Assembly (NCBI RefSeq): GCF_000371925.1
Contig: NZ_AQVE01000017.1
Span: 1-64,000, forward strand
Direction of reading: 5' to 3'
Origin: Thiolinea disciformis DSM 14473
GTDB lineage: Bacteria; Pseudomonadota; Gammaproteobacteria; Thiotrichales; Thiotrichaceae
DNA length: 64,000 nucleotides
The notes under the pieces are model-generated. The model had not been told where the DNA came from, did no database searches, and saw only the letters and a program-made list of their open reading frames with translations. Shown here one piece after another: positions 52,398 through 61,352 of the stretch. Position 1 is the stretch's first letter, and each line of letters begins with the position of its first letter. A program made the position numbers and the translations under genes.

Positions 52398-54910
52398 TAG
52401 CTGGCTTTTTTGACTGCGGTGGCTTTAGCTTTAGGAGCTTTTTCAGTTTTCGCGGTACTTGTTTTAGGCGTTGCTTTTTTAGCAGCCACTTTCTTAGCTG
52501 TTGGTTTCTCAGCCTTGGCAACAGTTTCTGCTTTCGGCTTAGTCGCCTTCACTTTCTTAAGCGTTGAAGTATCAGCCTCCGCACGGGGTGTTTCTGCTTC
52601 AGCCGTTTTAGCAGCCTTTGTTTTTTTCGCAGGTTTTTCAGGCGTTGCTTGCTTAATTAAATCGCGTGCTTCTTCCACTGTGACCGTTTGGGGATCGCGA
52701 TCTTTCGGTAAGCGCGCTTTGATTTTTCCTTGCGCTAAATAAGGCCCCCAACGACCTTTTAATAATAAAATGCCATCACCAAAATCATTCAAAGTTTTTT
52801 CGCGATCCGAAATCTTTTTCTCTTCAATTAATTGCAGCGCACGTTCTAAGGTGACGGTATAAGGATCATCGTCTTTTTTCAAAGACACGAAAGTCGAGCC
52901 ATATTTCACATAGGGGCCAAAACGGCCAATATTCGTGCTAATGGTTTGTCCTTCTGCGGTTTCACCTAAAGTGCGCGGCAATTGAAATAGCTCTAGAGCA
53001 TCCTCCAGTGTCACGCTATCCATTTTCATGCCCGGACGTAGACTGGCAAAAACCGGTTTGTCTTCGTCTTCACGGCTACCAATTTGCACAAAAGGCCCGA
53101 AGCGTCCCATCCGGACTGAAACCGGTTTGCCGGTACGTGGGTCAACACCAATTTCGCGTGCAGGCACAATTTCGCTGCGCTGTACATTTTCCGTGGTCGA
53201 GCCCAGTTGCTCGATAAAAGGCTGCCAGAATTGTTCCATCACCGGCACCCATTCTTTCTCGCCGCGCGAAATTTCGTCTAATTGATCTTCCAAATTGGCG
53301 GTAAAATCATAATCTACATAACGTGCAAAATGCTCAGTCAGAAATTTATTGACGATGCGGCCAATATCAGTGGGGAAAAAGCGGCGTTGATCCAACTCCA
53401 CATATTCACGGGCTTGTAAGGTTGAAATAATCGAAGCATAGGTGGATGGGCGACCGATGCCGTATTCCTCCAAGGTCTTTACCAACGTGGCTTCGGTAAA
53501 ACGGGGTGGGGGTTCGGTAAAATGTTGTGCCGCGATAATGTCCAACAAAGGTACAGACTCGCCTTCTTTTAAGGGCGGAAGCGGAAATTCTTTTTCGCTT
53601 TTCTGATCGTCCAAGCCTTCTTCGTAGACTGCTAAAAAGCCTAGATCACGCACAGTTGAACCTGTGGCACGAAAGAAACTAGTGGGTTCAGCATTCAAAT
53701 CTACGGAGACAGTGTCGATGGTTGCATGAATCATCTGGCAGGCCACAGTACGTTGCCAAATTAACTGATAAAGGCGGAACTGCTCGTCGCTTAAATGAGC
53801 GCGAATTTCTTCTGGCACACGATAGCATGAGGTCGGACGAATCGCTTCGTGAGCCTCTTGCGCATTCTTGGATTTAGTTTTGTATTGGCGTGGCGCATCT
53901 GGCACTTGATCGTTGCCATAGCGCTCTTGAATCAATTGGCGCAATTCGCTAAGAGCTTCGCCCGCCAGTGTGACCGAGTCGGTACGCATATAAGTAATCA
54001 AACCAACAGGGCCATTGCCTAGGTCAATACCTTCGTATAATTGCTGAGCAGTACGCATCGTACGTTGCGAAGAAAAACGTAATTTACGCACGGCCTCTTG
54101 TTGCAAGGTTGAGGTGGTAAAAGGTGGTGAAGGCGAGCGCTTGCGTTCCTTTTTCTCAATTTTGCTGACGCTTAGTTTGCCATTTGCGGTTTTCAGTAAA
54201 CGTTCGCGCACACTATAAGCACTTTCGTCCTTAACAATATCAAACTGCTCTAAACGTTTACCGTCCAACGTATGCAGTTTGCCTTGAAAGGTGAATTTTT
54301 CTTTTTCCAGTTGCGCGGTTAAGCTCCAATATTCTTGCGGCACGAATTTCTCAATTTCTAATTCGCGTTCCACAATCATACGTAAGGCCGGACTTTGTAC
54401 GCGTCCAGCCGACAAGCCTTGCTTGATTTTGCGCCACAATAAAGGCGAGAGATTGAAGCCAACCAAATAGTCCAAGGCACGGCGCGCTTGTTGTGCATCA
54501 ATAAGCTCATAGGCTAGTTGACGTGGATGGGCAACAGCTTCCCGCACCGCATTCTGGGTAATTTCGTGGAAGACAACACGATGCACAGGCTTGCCTTCGA
54601 GAACGCCGCGTTCTTTGAGTAATTCATACAAATGCCAAGAAATGGCCTCACCTTCGCGATCAGGGTCGGTGGCCAGATAAAGTGCCTTCGCTTTTTTTAG
54701 GGCGCGCGCAATAGCATCCACTTTGGGCTTATTACGGTCGATGATTTCATATTTCATCGCAAAGCCGTTGTCAGGATCGACCGCACCTTTTTTAGGAATT
54801 AAGTCACGCACATGACCATAGGAAGCCAGTACTTCGAAATCTTTTCCGAGGTATTTTTGTATCGTTTTTGCTTTTGCCGGTGATTCGACAATGACCAGAT
54901 TTTCGCTCAT
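52397..54910 (-). CDS. topA: DNA topoisomerase I TopA, without zinc ribbons and with a Lys/Ala-rich tail
   Basis: An 837-residue type IA topoisomerase that relaxes negative supercoils. The Toprim domain (LVIVESPAKAKTIQKYLG, YLATDPDREGEAISWH) and the active-site tyrosine region GLITYMRTDSV are present. After the core come repeats RFGPFVQIG, RFGPYVKYG and RWGPYLAQG of the Topo_C type. The C-terminal part has no cysteine, so the zinc ribbons of E. coli TopA are absent. The last 100 residues are Lys/Ala/Thr-rich like histone H1 tails, which can strengthen DNA binding and processivity. Confidence 0.95.
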   Translation of the reverse strand: MSENLVIVESPAKAKTIQKYLGKDFEVLASYGHVRDLIPKKGAVDPDNGFAMKYEIIDRNKPKVDAIARALKKAKALYLATDPDREGEAISWHLYELLKERGVLEGKPVHRVVFHEITQNAVREAVAHPRQLAYELIDAQQARRALDYLVGFNLSPLLWRKIKQGLSAGRVQSPALRMIVERELEIEKFVPQEYWSLTAQLEKEKFTFQGKLHTLDGKRLEQFDIVKDESAYSVRERLLKTANGKLSVSKIEKKERKRSPSPPFTTSTLQQEAVRKLRFSSQRTMRTAQQLYEGIDLGNGPVGLITYMRTDSVTLAGEALSELRQLIQERYGNDQVPDAPRQYKTKSKNAQEAHEAIRPTSCYRVPEEIRAHLSDEQFRLYQLIWQRTVACQMIHATIDTVSVDLNAEPTSFFRATGSTVRDLGFLAVYEEGLDDQKSEKEFPLPPLKEGESVPLLDIIAAQHFTEPPPRFTEATLVKTLEEYGIGRPSTYASIISTLQAREYVELDQRRFFPTDIGRIVNKFLTEHFARYVDYDFTANLEDQLDEISRGEKEWVPVMEQFWQPFIEQLGSTTENVQRSEIVPAREIGVDPRTGKPVSVRMGRFGPFVQIGSREDEDKPVFASLRPGMKMDSVTLEDALELFQLPRTLGETAEGQTISTNIGRFGPYVKYGSTFVSLKKDDDPYTVTLERALQLIEEKKISDREKTLNDFGDGILLLKGRWGPYLAQGKIKARLPKDRDPQTVTVEEARDLIKQATPEKPAKKTKAAKTAEAETPRAEADTSTLKKVKATKPKAETVAKAEKPTAKKVAAKKATPKTSTAKTEKAPKAKATAVKKAS

Positions 54911-55015
54911 GAGCCGTTTTTAGGTTGTATTTAATGCATTAATGATAACCGCTAAAGGCGGTGGCCTGCATTTTAAACCTGAAAACTAAGCAAAAGTAAA
55001 GCGTTAGTTTTTGAT

Positions 55016-55489
55016 CTAGTGATAAGTCGGCTTGTTACCGTCGAGGCTCAAACCCTCAGTCCATAAGCTTGCCGAGCTCTCCTCAGGGCGATTAAGGAGT
55101 ATGACAAATAAGACCCATTTTAAGCGATTGAGATCGAAGTCACTGTCTTCCAATTCCAAAATTCGATCTATAACTTGCTCGCGCGTCTCGGGTTTGAGGA
55201 TGCCGCATTGTTCGAGATAGAGGAGATAGCCTTGGCATTCCGCATTCAGCCAGCGCTGTTCGCGAGGAGCAAAAAAGCGTATCGCATCTGCATGATAGGT
55301 GTCCTCAATATCATGACTGCTATCGCCTAGGCTTTCCAGCCACGCAAATGCCTGATCAATTTCACCCGCAAAAAAGCCCGCTCGTTTTAAATAGGCGTCC
55401 ATGGCTCCACGATCTTCAGAATGCGTGTCGTCAAGTTCGGGGTAGTTATCGAATAAATAGAATAAAACATCCAAGGTGTTTTCTTTCAT
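55016..55489 (-). CDS. smg: Smg family protein (DUF494)
   Basis: A 157-residue protein with an acidic composition and the family opening TLDVLFYLFDNY. The segments IRFFAPREQRWLNAECQGYLLYLEQCGI and the ending of LKWVLFVILLNRP match Smg/DUF494, found next to dprA in many gammaproteobacteria. Its function is not known. The gene lies 5 bases after dprA in the same direction, which agrees with the conserved order dprA-smg-topA. Confidence 0.92.
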   Translation of the reverse strand: MKENTLDVLFYLFDNYPELDDTHSEDRGAMDAYLKRAGFFAGEIDQAFAWLESLGDSSHDIEDTYHADAIRFFAPREQRWLNAECQGYLLYLEQCGILKPETREQVIDRILELEDSDFDLNRLKWVLFVILLNRPEESSASLWTEGLSLDGNKPTYH

Positions 55490-55494
55490 CTAGC

Positions 55495-56676
55495 TCAGTC
55501 TCTCGGCTTTAACCGCAGGTAGTGGCCACCGCCACAGGATGACACAAGGCCCTGTAATTCCAGCATTAGCAGCATGGAGGAAACAACCTCAGTGGTCAAG
55601 CCTGTACGTAGTACTAATTGGTCAATCGGTATTGGATCGAAGCCTAACGCCGCAAGGAGTTGTTGATTTTCTTCATCAAGAACTTCATCTGCTTGCCAAT
55701 GGGTCGATGGTGCCGAGGTTTTGGAGCTTGGTTTAAGGTTTGAGCTAAGCTCATGTGTGGTAGTAGTGAGAGGAGTAGTTTGCAGGAAAGCGTGTAGTTG
55801 GGGAGCCATTTCTTCTAAAATATCACCGGCCGTTTCGACCAGTTTTGCGCCTTGACGGATTAGGCGATGGCAGCCGCGTGCCATGGGGTTATGGATAGAA
55901 CCCGGGATAGCAAACACTTCGCGTCCTTGCTCCATCGCGTGTTGCGCAGTCACTAAAGAGCCACTTTGTAAGGTCGCTTCAACGACTAAAGTTCCTAAGG
56001 CCATGCCGCTGATCACACGATTACGCCGTGGAAAGTTATGAGCTTGTGGTTTAGTGCCAATCGGAAATTCACTGACAATGGCCCCCTGTTCGACAATCTG
56101 TTCCGCAAGGCGGCGATTGCTAGCGGGATAGATAATATCTAAACCGGTGCCAATGACCGCTATCGTGCTGCCTTGTGCTTCCAGTGCCCCCTGATGGCTT
56201 GCGGTATCAATGCCGAGTGCTAAGCCGCTGGTGACACCTAAGCCATTACCAGCCAAATGATGGGCAAAGGCTTTGGCATTATCTAAACCGCTATGGCTTG
56301 GATTGCGACTACCCACAATAGCAATCTGAGGGTCATTTAGTAAATCAGGATTCCCCGCGACAAATAATAAGGGTGGAGCTGCTTTGGTATCACGTAATAG
56401 GGCAGGATAACGCGAGTCTTCTAGCAGTAAAATATGGCGATGATTGGCCTTGGCTAGCCAATCTAAGTCCGCTTGAGCAGTACTTTCGGCTTGGTCTTGA
56501 ATGGCTTGGATGAGATCGGGTTTTAAACCGGCCTTGGTTAGTTGACTGGCATTGTGTTGGAGTGCTTGTTGAATGCTGCCAAAGTAGCCCAACAAGCGTT
56601 GTATCATCGCAGGGCCAATGCCCGAAACGCGCCAGATAAACAGGCGCGCTGACAACTCATCATCAAATACTTTCAA
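55495..56676 (-). CDS. dprA: DNA processing protein DprA
   Basis: A 393-residue protein that protects incoming single-stranded DNA and loads RecA during transformation. The Rossmann-like core has IAIVGSRNPSHSGLDNAKAFAHHLA, the SGLALGIDTASHQGAL stretch, AVIGTGLDIIYPASNRRLAEQI and SEFPIGTKPQAHNFPRRNRVISG. An N-terminal helix-hairpin-helix-like segment and a C-terminal winged-helix domain (QLVLRTGLTTEVVSSMLLMLEL) complete it. It is downstream of the LysM gene by 20 bases. Confidence 0.95.
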   Translation of the reverse strand: MKVFDDELSARLFIWRVSGIGPAMIQRLLGYFGSIQQALQHNASQLTKAGLKPDLIQAIQDQAESTAQADLDWLAKANHRHILLLEDSRYPALLRDTKAAPPLLFVAGNPDLLNDPQIAIVGSRNPSHSGLDNAKAFAHHLAGNGLGVTSGLALGIDTASHQGALEAQGSTIAVIGTGLDIIYPASNRRLAEQIVEQGAIVSEFPIGTKPQAHNFPRRNRVISGMALGTLVVEATLQSGSLVTAQHAMEQGREVFAIPGSIHNPMARGCHRLIRQGAKLVETAGDILEEMAPQLHAFLQTTPLTTTTHELSSNLKPSSKTSAPSTHWQADEVLDEENQQLLAALGFDPIPIDQLVLRTGLTTEVVSSMLLMLELQGLVSSCGGGHYLRLKPRD

Positions 56677-56696
56677 ATTGGGATGCTCGGTAACTC

Positions 56697-57854
56697 TTAG
56701 GGATTACCGATTTTATCCCCATTTGAAACTTCGCGTGTAGAATCCATGATAAGTGCGTAACTGACTTTATCACCGACTGAATAAATCACGGCATTCGCGA
56801 CTTTCTCGGGTGGTAATTGGACTTGTGGCATGCCACCTTGACGCGGTTGATAAGGGTCCGCCACGGTCATACCATCGTGATAAATGCCTACCGTATAGCC
56901 GGGCTTGAGACCATGTTGTTTGCCGCGATTAATGGCAATGACCATGTAATCCGCGCTAATGTAATCCGCTTCGTATAGACCCGCGATTTGACCACGAATC
57001 TTGATGGGTGGGTATTGAATCGGTGCGTTTAACTCAGCATGAACTTTTTGAATGGGTAGTAAACGGTCGCCAGAACGGACTTGGTTAAAAGATTCCAATA
57101 AGGTTAAGGTCGAAACCTCGTTAGTCCGTTCTACTCGCACCACCCCACCATATTTGACTTGATGCCCTAAAACTTGTTTGGTTTCGGGATCAAGAACGGG
57201 GCCGTCCGGATGATATACCGCCAAACGCTGTCCAATCGGGGCGCGTACATTGCGGGCATACAAGGTTTCACCCGGAGCAATGAGGGTATGCCCATCGCGG
57301 GATTCTAATAAATAAGGCGCATTACGGATTTCGGTTTCATCCATAATACGTGGCCATTCTAGAAAGTTGGCTAAGACCGAAATAGGCTGCCCTTGATTGC
57401 CGAGGCGTTCTACTCGAATACGTGGCTCTAAACGGGTAGTGCCATCAGCCGCTTGAATGTTTTCAGTGGACAGATACAAAATGTCGCCCGGAAACAGCTT
57501 ATGGGGATTGGCAAGATTGCGATTTTTATCCCAAATTTCCGGCCAATACCAAGGATTGACTAAAAACTTTTTTGCAATTTTCCACAGGGTATCGCCTTTT
57601 TTGACCACGTATTTTTGTGGCGCATTAGGCTGAAGTTGCAACGCATCCGTTGTTTGACCAGCCTGATCACGTCGCGCAGCACCGTTTTGATGTTGGGTAG
57701 GTGAGCCATAATAGGCATCATAGTTGGTCGGAACTTTGGTGGGTGGTTTTTCCGTTGGCAGGGAGCTAGGCAATGGCATGTGACTACATGCTGCTAAAGT
57801 TGCCGCTACACTGCCAATCGCTATAGCCCTGAGTGCGTGTGGAAAGCGGAGCAT
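56697..57854 (-). CDS. LysM-domain envelope protein
   Basis: A 385-residue protein with a lipoprotein-like signal peptide (Cys at about residue 23 in AATLAACSHM), a proline-rich linker and one LysM domain (about residues 82-130: VVKKGDTLWKIAKKFLVNPWYWPEIWDKNRNLANPHKLFPGDIL) that binds peptidoglycan. The long C-terminal part is beta-rich with no named catalytic motif. Members of this group lie upstream of dprA in many gammaproteobacteria, in opposite direction to def-fmt, as here. Confidence 0.9.
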   Translation of the reverse strand: MLRFPHALRAIAIGSVAATLAACSHMPLPSSLPTEKPPTKVPTNYDAYYGSPTQHQNGAARRDQAGQTTDALQLQPNAPQKYVVKKGDTLWKIAKKFLVNPWYWPEIWDKNRNLANPHKLFPGDILYLSTENIQAADGTTRLEPRIRVERLGNQGQPISVLANFLEWPRIMDETEIRNAPYLLESRDGHTLIAPGETLYARNVRAPIGQRLAVYHPDGPVLDPETKQVLGHQVKYGGVVRVERTNEVSTLTLLESFNQVRSGDRLLPIQKVHAELNAPIQYPPIKIRGQIAGLYEADYISADYMVIAINRGKQHGLKPGYTVGIYHDGMTVADPYQPRQGGMPQVQLPPEKVANAVIYSVGDKVSYALIMDSTREVSNGDKIGNP

Positions 57855-57911
57855 GTTCTTATCCTTGTTATTCTAACTTTATAGTAATTATTTCATGGCA
57901 TGACTTTGCGT

Positions 57912-57917
57912 TATAAT
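57912..57917 (+). promoter_or_regulatory. Candidate -10 box of the def-fmt-rsmB operon
   Basis: A TATAAT word stands 55 bases before the def ATG in the 117-base divergent region between def and the LysM gene. The -35 region is weak, so this is only a likely position. Confidence 0.35.
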
Positions 57918-57971
57918 AAGCCACCGTGTTCAATAATCGTACCATTTTCGGATTTTCGGTAACTAAAAATT

Positions 57972-58508
57972 ATGGCTCTATTAGAAATTCTGCATCACCC
58001 TGACCCTCGTCTGCGTAAAAAGGCTATGCCAGTGGCACAAGTTGACGATACTGTGCGCCAATTATTGGATGATATGCGCGAGACCATGTATGCCGCTAAG
58101 GGGATTGGTTTGGCGGCCACCCAAGTGAATGTGCAAAAGCGTGTGGTGGTGATTGATTTATCAGAGAATCGTGATGAGCCTTTATTTTTGATTAATGCTG
58201 AAATTCTCGAAAAAGAGGGTTCAGCCGAGTCAGAAGAGGGGTGTCTATCAGTCCCAGAATACTACGACAAAGTGACGCGTGCTGAGAAAATCAAGCTTCG
58301 CTCTTTAGATCGCTTCGGGAAGTCTTTTGAGTTAGAAGCAGAGGGCTTGCTGGCGGTTTGTATTCAGCATGAGTTAGATCATTTAGACGGTAAGTTGTTT
58401 GTTGATTATTTGTCTTCTTTGAAGCAACAGCGTGTGCGTAAAAAAATGGAAAAAATTAGCCGCCAAACAGCAAGCGCGCCAACCCCAAAACAAGCGAGTG
58501 CTGGATGA
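57972..58508 (+). CDS. def: Peptide deformylase
   Basis: A 178-residue iron or zinc enzyme that removes the formyl group from nascent proteins. All three metal-site motifs are present: [21 protein letters not shown] and [12 protein letters not shown], giving one Cys and two His ligands plus the catalytic Glu. The C-terminal tail is basic and rich in Lys, Gln and Ala. Its stop overlaps the fmt start by 4 bases. Confidence 0.97.
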   Translation: MALLEILHHPDPRLRKKAMPVAQVDDTVRQLLDDMRETMYAAKGIGLAATQVNVQKRVVVIDLSENRDEPLFLINAEILEKEGSAESEEGCLSVPEYYDKVTRAEKIKLRSLDRFGKSFELEAEGLLAVCIQHELDHLDGKLFVDYLSSLKQQRVRKKMEKISRQTASAPTPKQASAG

Positions 58509-59458
58509 GTGGATTACGCGTGGTCTATGCTGGAACGCCAGCGTTTGCTGTTCCTGCCCTGAAGGCTTTACTGACATCAGAGCACTCAGTGGTCGCGGTC
58601 TATACTCAGCCAGATCGTCCCTCGGGGCGCGGGCGCAAATTAGTAGCCGGCCCAGTCAAGCAAGTAGCCTTGGATGCGGGTATTCCAGTTGAGCAGCCTT
58701 TGAGCTTAAAAGATCAAGATGCTCAGAATAATTTGCGCGCTTATAAGGCTGATGTCATGGTAGTAGCAGCTTATGGCTTGATTCTGCCGCAAGCAGTTTT
58801 GGATATCCCGCGTTATGGCTGTCTTAATATTCATGGCTCTTTACTGCCTCGTTGGCGTGGTGCTGCGCCGATTCAGCGTGCGATTGAAGCGGGTGATAGC
58901 GAGACGGGGGTGACTATTATGCAAATGGCCAAAGGCTTAGATACTGGCGATATGCTTTATAAAGTTACTTGCCCGATCCGCGCCTACGATGGTGCGCAAA
59001 GCATTCATGATCGTTTGGCGCAAGAAGGTGCAGAGGCCTTATTAAGTGTTTTGAAGCAAGTAAAAACCGGCTCACTGCAGCCAGAGGTGCAAGATGAGAG
59101 CCTCGCTAATTATGCGCATAAGTTGGATAAAGCCGAAGCAGAGATTGATTGGACACAAGCGGCGGCGGTGATTGATCGTAAAATTCGCGCGTTTGATGCT
59201 TGGCCGACCGCATTTAGTTTGCAATTAGATCAACCGGTGCGTTTTTTTGCTTCACAATGCTTAAGCACTCAAACACAGCAAGCCGCCGGAACCGTGATTG
59301 CAGAGAGTAAAGAAGGTATTGATATTGCTGCGGGCGATGGCGGCATAGTACGGATTTTGGAATTGCAGATGGCGGGTGGAAAACGCCTGAAAGTGGCTGA
59401 TTTTGTAAATGCACGTTCCTTAAAGGGGGTGTGTTTTAGTAAGGAAGCTTCGCGATGA
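58505..59458 (+). CDS. fmt: Methionyl-tRNA formyltransferase
   Basis: A 317-residue enzyme that formylates initiator Met-tRNA. The formyl-donor site is visible as [21 protein letters not shown], with the catalytic Asn-His and downstream Asp in KGLDTGDML, and the C-terminal OB-like domain follows. It overlaps def upstream and rsmB downstream (ATGA at both junctions), forming the standard def-fmt-rsmB unit. Confidence 0.97.
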   Translation: MSGLRVVYAGTPAFAVPALKALLTSEHSVVAVYTQPDRPSGRGRKLVAGPVKQVALDAGIPVEQPLSLKDQDAQNNLRAYKADVMVVAAYGLILPQAVLDIPRYGCLNIHGSLLPRWRGAAPIQRAIEAGDSETGVTIMQMAKGLDTGDMLYKVTCPIRAYDGAQSIHDRLAQEGAEALLSVLKQVKTGSLQPEVQDESLANYAHKLDKAEAEIDWTQAAAVIDRKIRAFDAWPTAFSLQLDQPVRFFASQCLSTQTQQAAGTVIAESKEGIDIAAGDGGIVRILELQMAGGKRLKVADFVNARSLKGVCFSKEASR

Positions 59459-60750
59459 AATTGCGCGCGCTGGCCGCTAAATCCTTACAGCGTGTCATTT
59501 ATCAAGGCGAATCGCTAACGGACGTGTTGCAACATACTTCTATTTTACAATTGAGTGCTGATGATCGTGCTTGGGTGCAGAATGCTTGCTTTGGTGCTTT
59601 GCGGGTCCATGGGCGTTTGGGCGCGATTTTGCGTGAGTTACTCAAAAAACCCTTAAAGCCTTCTGACAAAGATGTAGAGTGCTTATTACGTCTGGGATTA
59701 TACCAATTAATTTATCAGCGCACGCCCGATCACGCAGCAGTCAACGAAACGGTTCAAGCAGCGCAGGTTTTGAGAAAGCCATGGGCCGGTGGTTTGGTGA
59801 ATGGTGTATTACGCCAATTTTTGCGTGAGCAAACTACTGTTTTAGCTAAAGCCGACCAAATAGAAACCGCGCAATATTCTTTTCCGACTTGGCTCTCCAC
59901 GCGCTTAAAGCAAGCTTGGCCAGACGCTTGGCAAGCGATTATGCACGCTAGCCATGAGCATCCACCGATGAGCCTACGGGTCAATGCACGGCAACTGACG
60001 CGGGCTGAGTATCAACGTTTATTGCGCGAAGCTGGCCTTGAATCCTTTATTATTCCTGAAACTGATATGGGATTGAGTCTAGTTGAGCCAGTGCCTATAC
60101 AAAAGTTGCCGCGTTTTGCCGAGGGTGCGGTATCAGTTCAGGATGGTGCAGCCCAATTTGCTGCGCAGCTTTTGCCTTGTCAGGCAGGTCAGCGCGTGTT
60201 GGATGCGTGTGCCGCTCCCGGAGGGAAAACCACACATTTGTTGGAGCGTTATCCGAATATTGATGTGCTGGCTTTGGACAGTAGCGCACAGCGTTTAAAG
60301 CAGGTGGACGACAATTTAAAACGCTTAGGCTTAACCGCTAGGATAAAAAGTGCTGATGCGGCGGATGTAAAAGCGTGGTGGGATGGGCAGTTATTCGATA
60401 GCATTTTACTGGATGCCCCTTGCTCAGCCACAGGCGTGATTCGGCGCCATCCGGATATTAAATTATTGCGTAAAAATTCGGATATTGAGGTTTTACAACA
60501 AGAACAAGCCCGATTGTTGGCGAGTTTGTGGCAGGTGCTAAAACCAAAAGGTTATTTATTGTATGCTACCTGTTCTATTCTACCAGAAGAAAATTACTAT
60601 CAAGTGAAACAGTTTATTGAAAAGCAAACCGATGCTCAGCTAGTGCCCTTAAAAACCTCTTGGGGGCGTGGTGAAATAGGGAAACAAATGCTGCCCGGCG
60701 AATTAGGCTGTGATGGTTTTTATTATGCGCTGCTACAAAAGCTCGCGTAG
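59455..60750 (+). CDS. rsmB: 16S rRNA m5C967 methyltransferase RsmB
   Basis: A 431-residue protein with an N-terminal NusB-like RNA-binding domain and a C-terminal SAM-dependent methyltransferase domain. The SAM site is DACAAPGGKTTHLLERYP. The two catalytic cysteine motifs are LDAPCSATGVIRRHPDIK and LLYATCSILPEEN. It methylates C967 of 16S rRNA. The gene continues the def-fmt operon. Confidence 0.96.
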   Translation: MKLRALAAKSLQRVIYQGESLTDVLQHTSILQLSADDRAWVQNACFGALRVHGRLGAILRELLKKPLKPSDKDVECLLRLGLYQLIYQRTPDHAAVNETVQAAQVLRKPWAGGLVNGVLRQFLREQTTVLAKADQIETAQYSFPTWLSTRLKQAWPDAWQAIMHASHEHPPMSLRVNARQLTRAEYQRLLREAGLESFIIPETDMGLSLVEPVPIQKLPRFAEGAVSVQDGAAQFAAQLLPCQAGQRVLDACAAPGGKTTHLLERYPNIDVLALDSSAQRLKQVDDNLKRLGLTARIKSADAADVKAWWDGQLFDSILLDAPCSATGVIRRHPDIKLLRKNSDIEVLQQEQARLLASLWQVLKPKGYLLYATCSILPEENYYQVKQFIEKQTDAQLVPLKTSWGRGEIGKQMLPGELGCDGFYYALLQKLA

Positions 60751-60761
60751 GAATCAATATA

Positions 60762-61352
60762 ATGAAAAAACAATGGTGGTTACAATGCTGGACTACTTTA
60801 GGGCTAATTCTAATGCTACAAGCTCAAGTGTTGGCAAGTTCGGAGGAAATCACCTTGCAAAACTTTTCTCTGGAGGCCAGTGAAGAAAATCCTAAAGTAT
60901 TGGTTGCTAACATTCAGTTCAATTATCAGATCTCGGATTATATGCGTGAAAGCTTATTAAATGGTATTGCGTTACGGAATGAAATTAAATTTGATTTGGT
61001 TTGGCATAGCGAGTGGTGGTTTAATAAAAATCAGAAAATTGCAGAGGTAGTGACTGAGTTAAAATACCATGCCTTAAGTAGGCAATACCAAGTAGTGCGG
61101 AAAGATACTGAGGAAAACTGGAACTTCTCTAATTTATCTGCTGCTTTGGATTATATTGGAAAAATTAAAAATTTTGAATTGCCTGAATTGCCTGAAGCGG
61201 CTTATCAAGATAACGCTTCCATTTATGTAGAAGCTGTGTTAGAGCCAAAAGCATCCAGTATGCCTTTGAATTTATCTGCCCTTTTTTCGAGTAAAAACCG
61301 CTTGGTAAGCCAAGGGGTTATGTGGCCGATTACGCCGTCTATTAGCCCATGA
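60762..61352 (+). CDS. DUF4390 periplasmic protein
   Basis: A 196-residue protein with a signal peptide (about residues 1-25, ending VLASSE). The body matches DUF4390: FSLEASEENPKVLVANIQF, LLNGIALRNEIKFDLVW, LKYHALSRQYQVVRKDT and a final section with LEPKASSMPLNL. Its function is unknown, but it is regularly found between rsmB and an NtrY-like kinase, as here; it may feed the periplasmic sensor of that kinase. It overlaps the kinase gene by 4 bases. Confidence 0.85.
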   Translation: MKKQWWLQCWTTLGLILMLQAQVLASSEEITLQNFSLEASEENPKVLVANIQFNYQISDYMRESLLNGIALRNEIKFDLVWHSEWWFNKNQKIAEVVTELKYHALSRQYQVVRKDTEENWNFSNLSAALDYIGKIKNFELPELPEAAYQDNASIYVEAVLEPKASSMPLNLSALFSSKNRLVSQGVMWPITPSISP

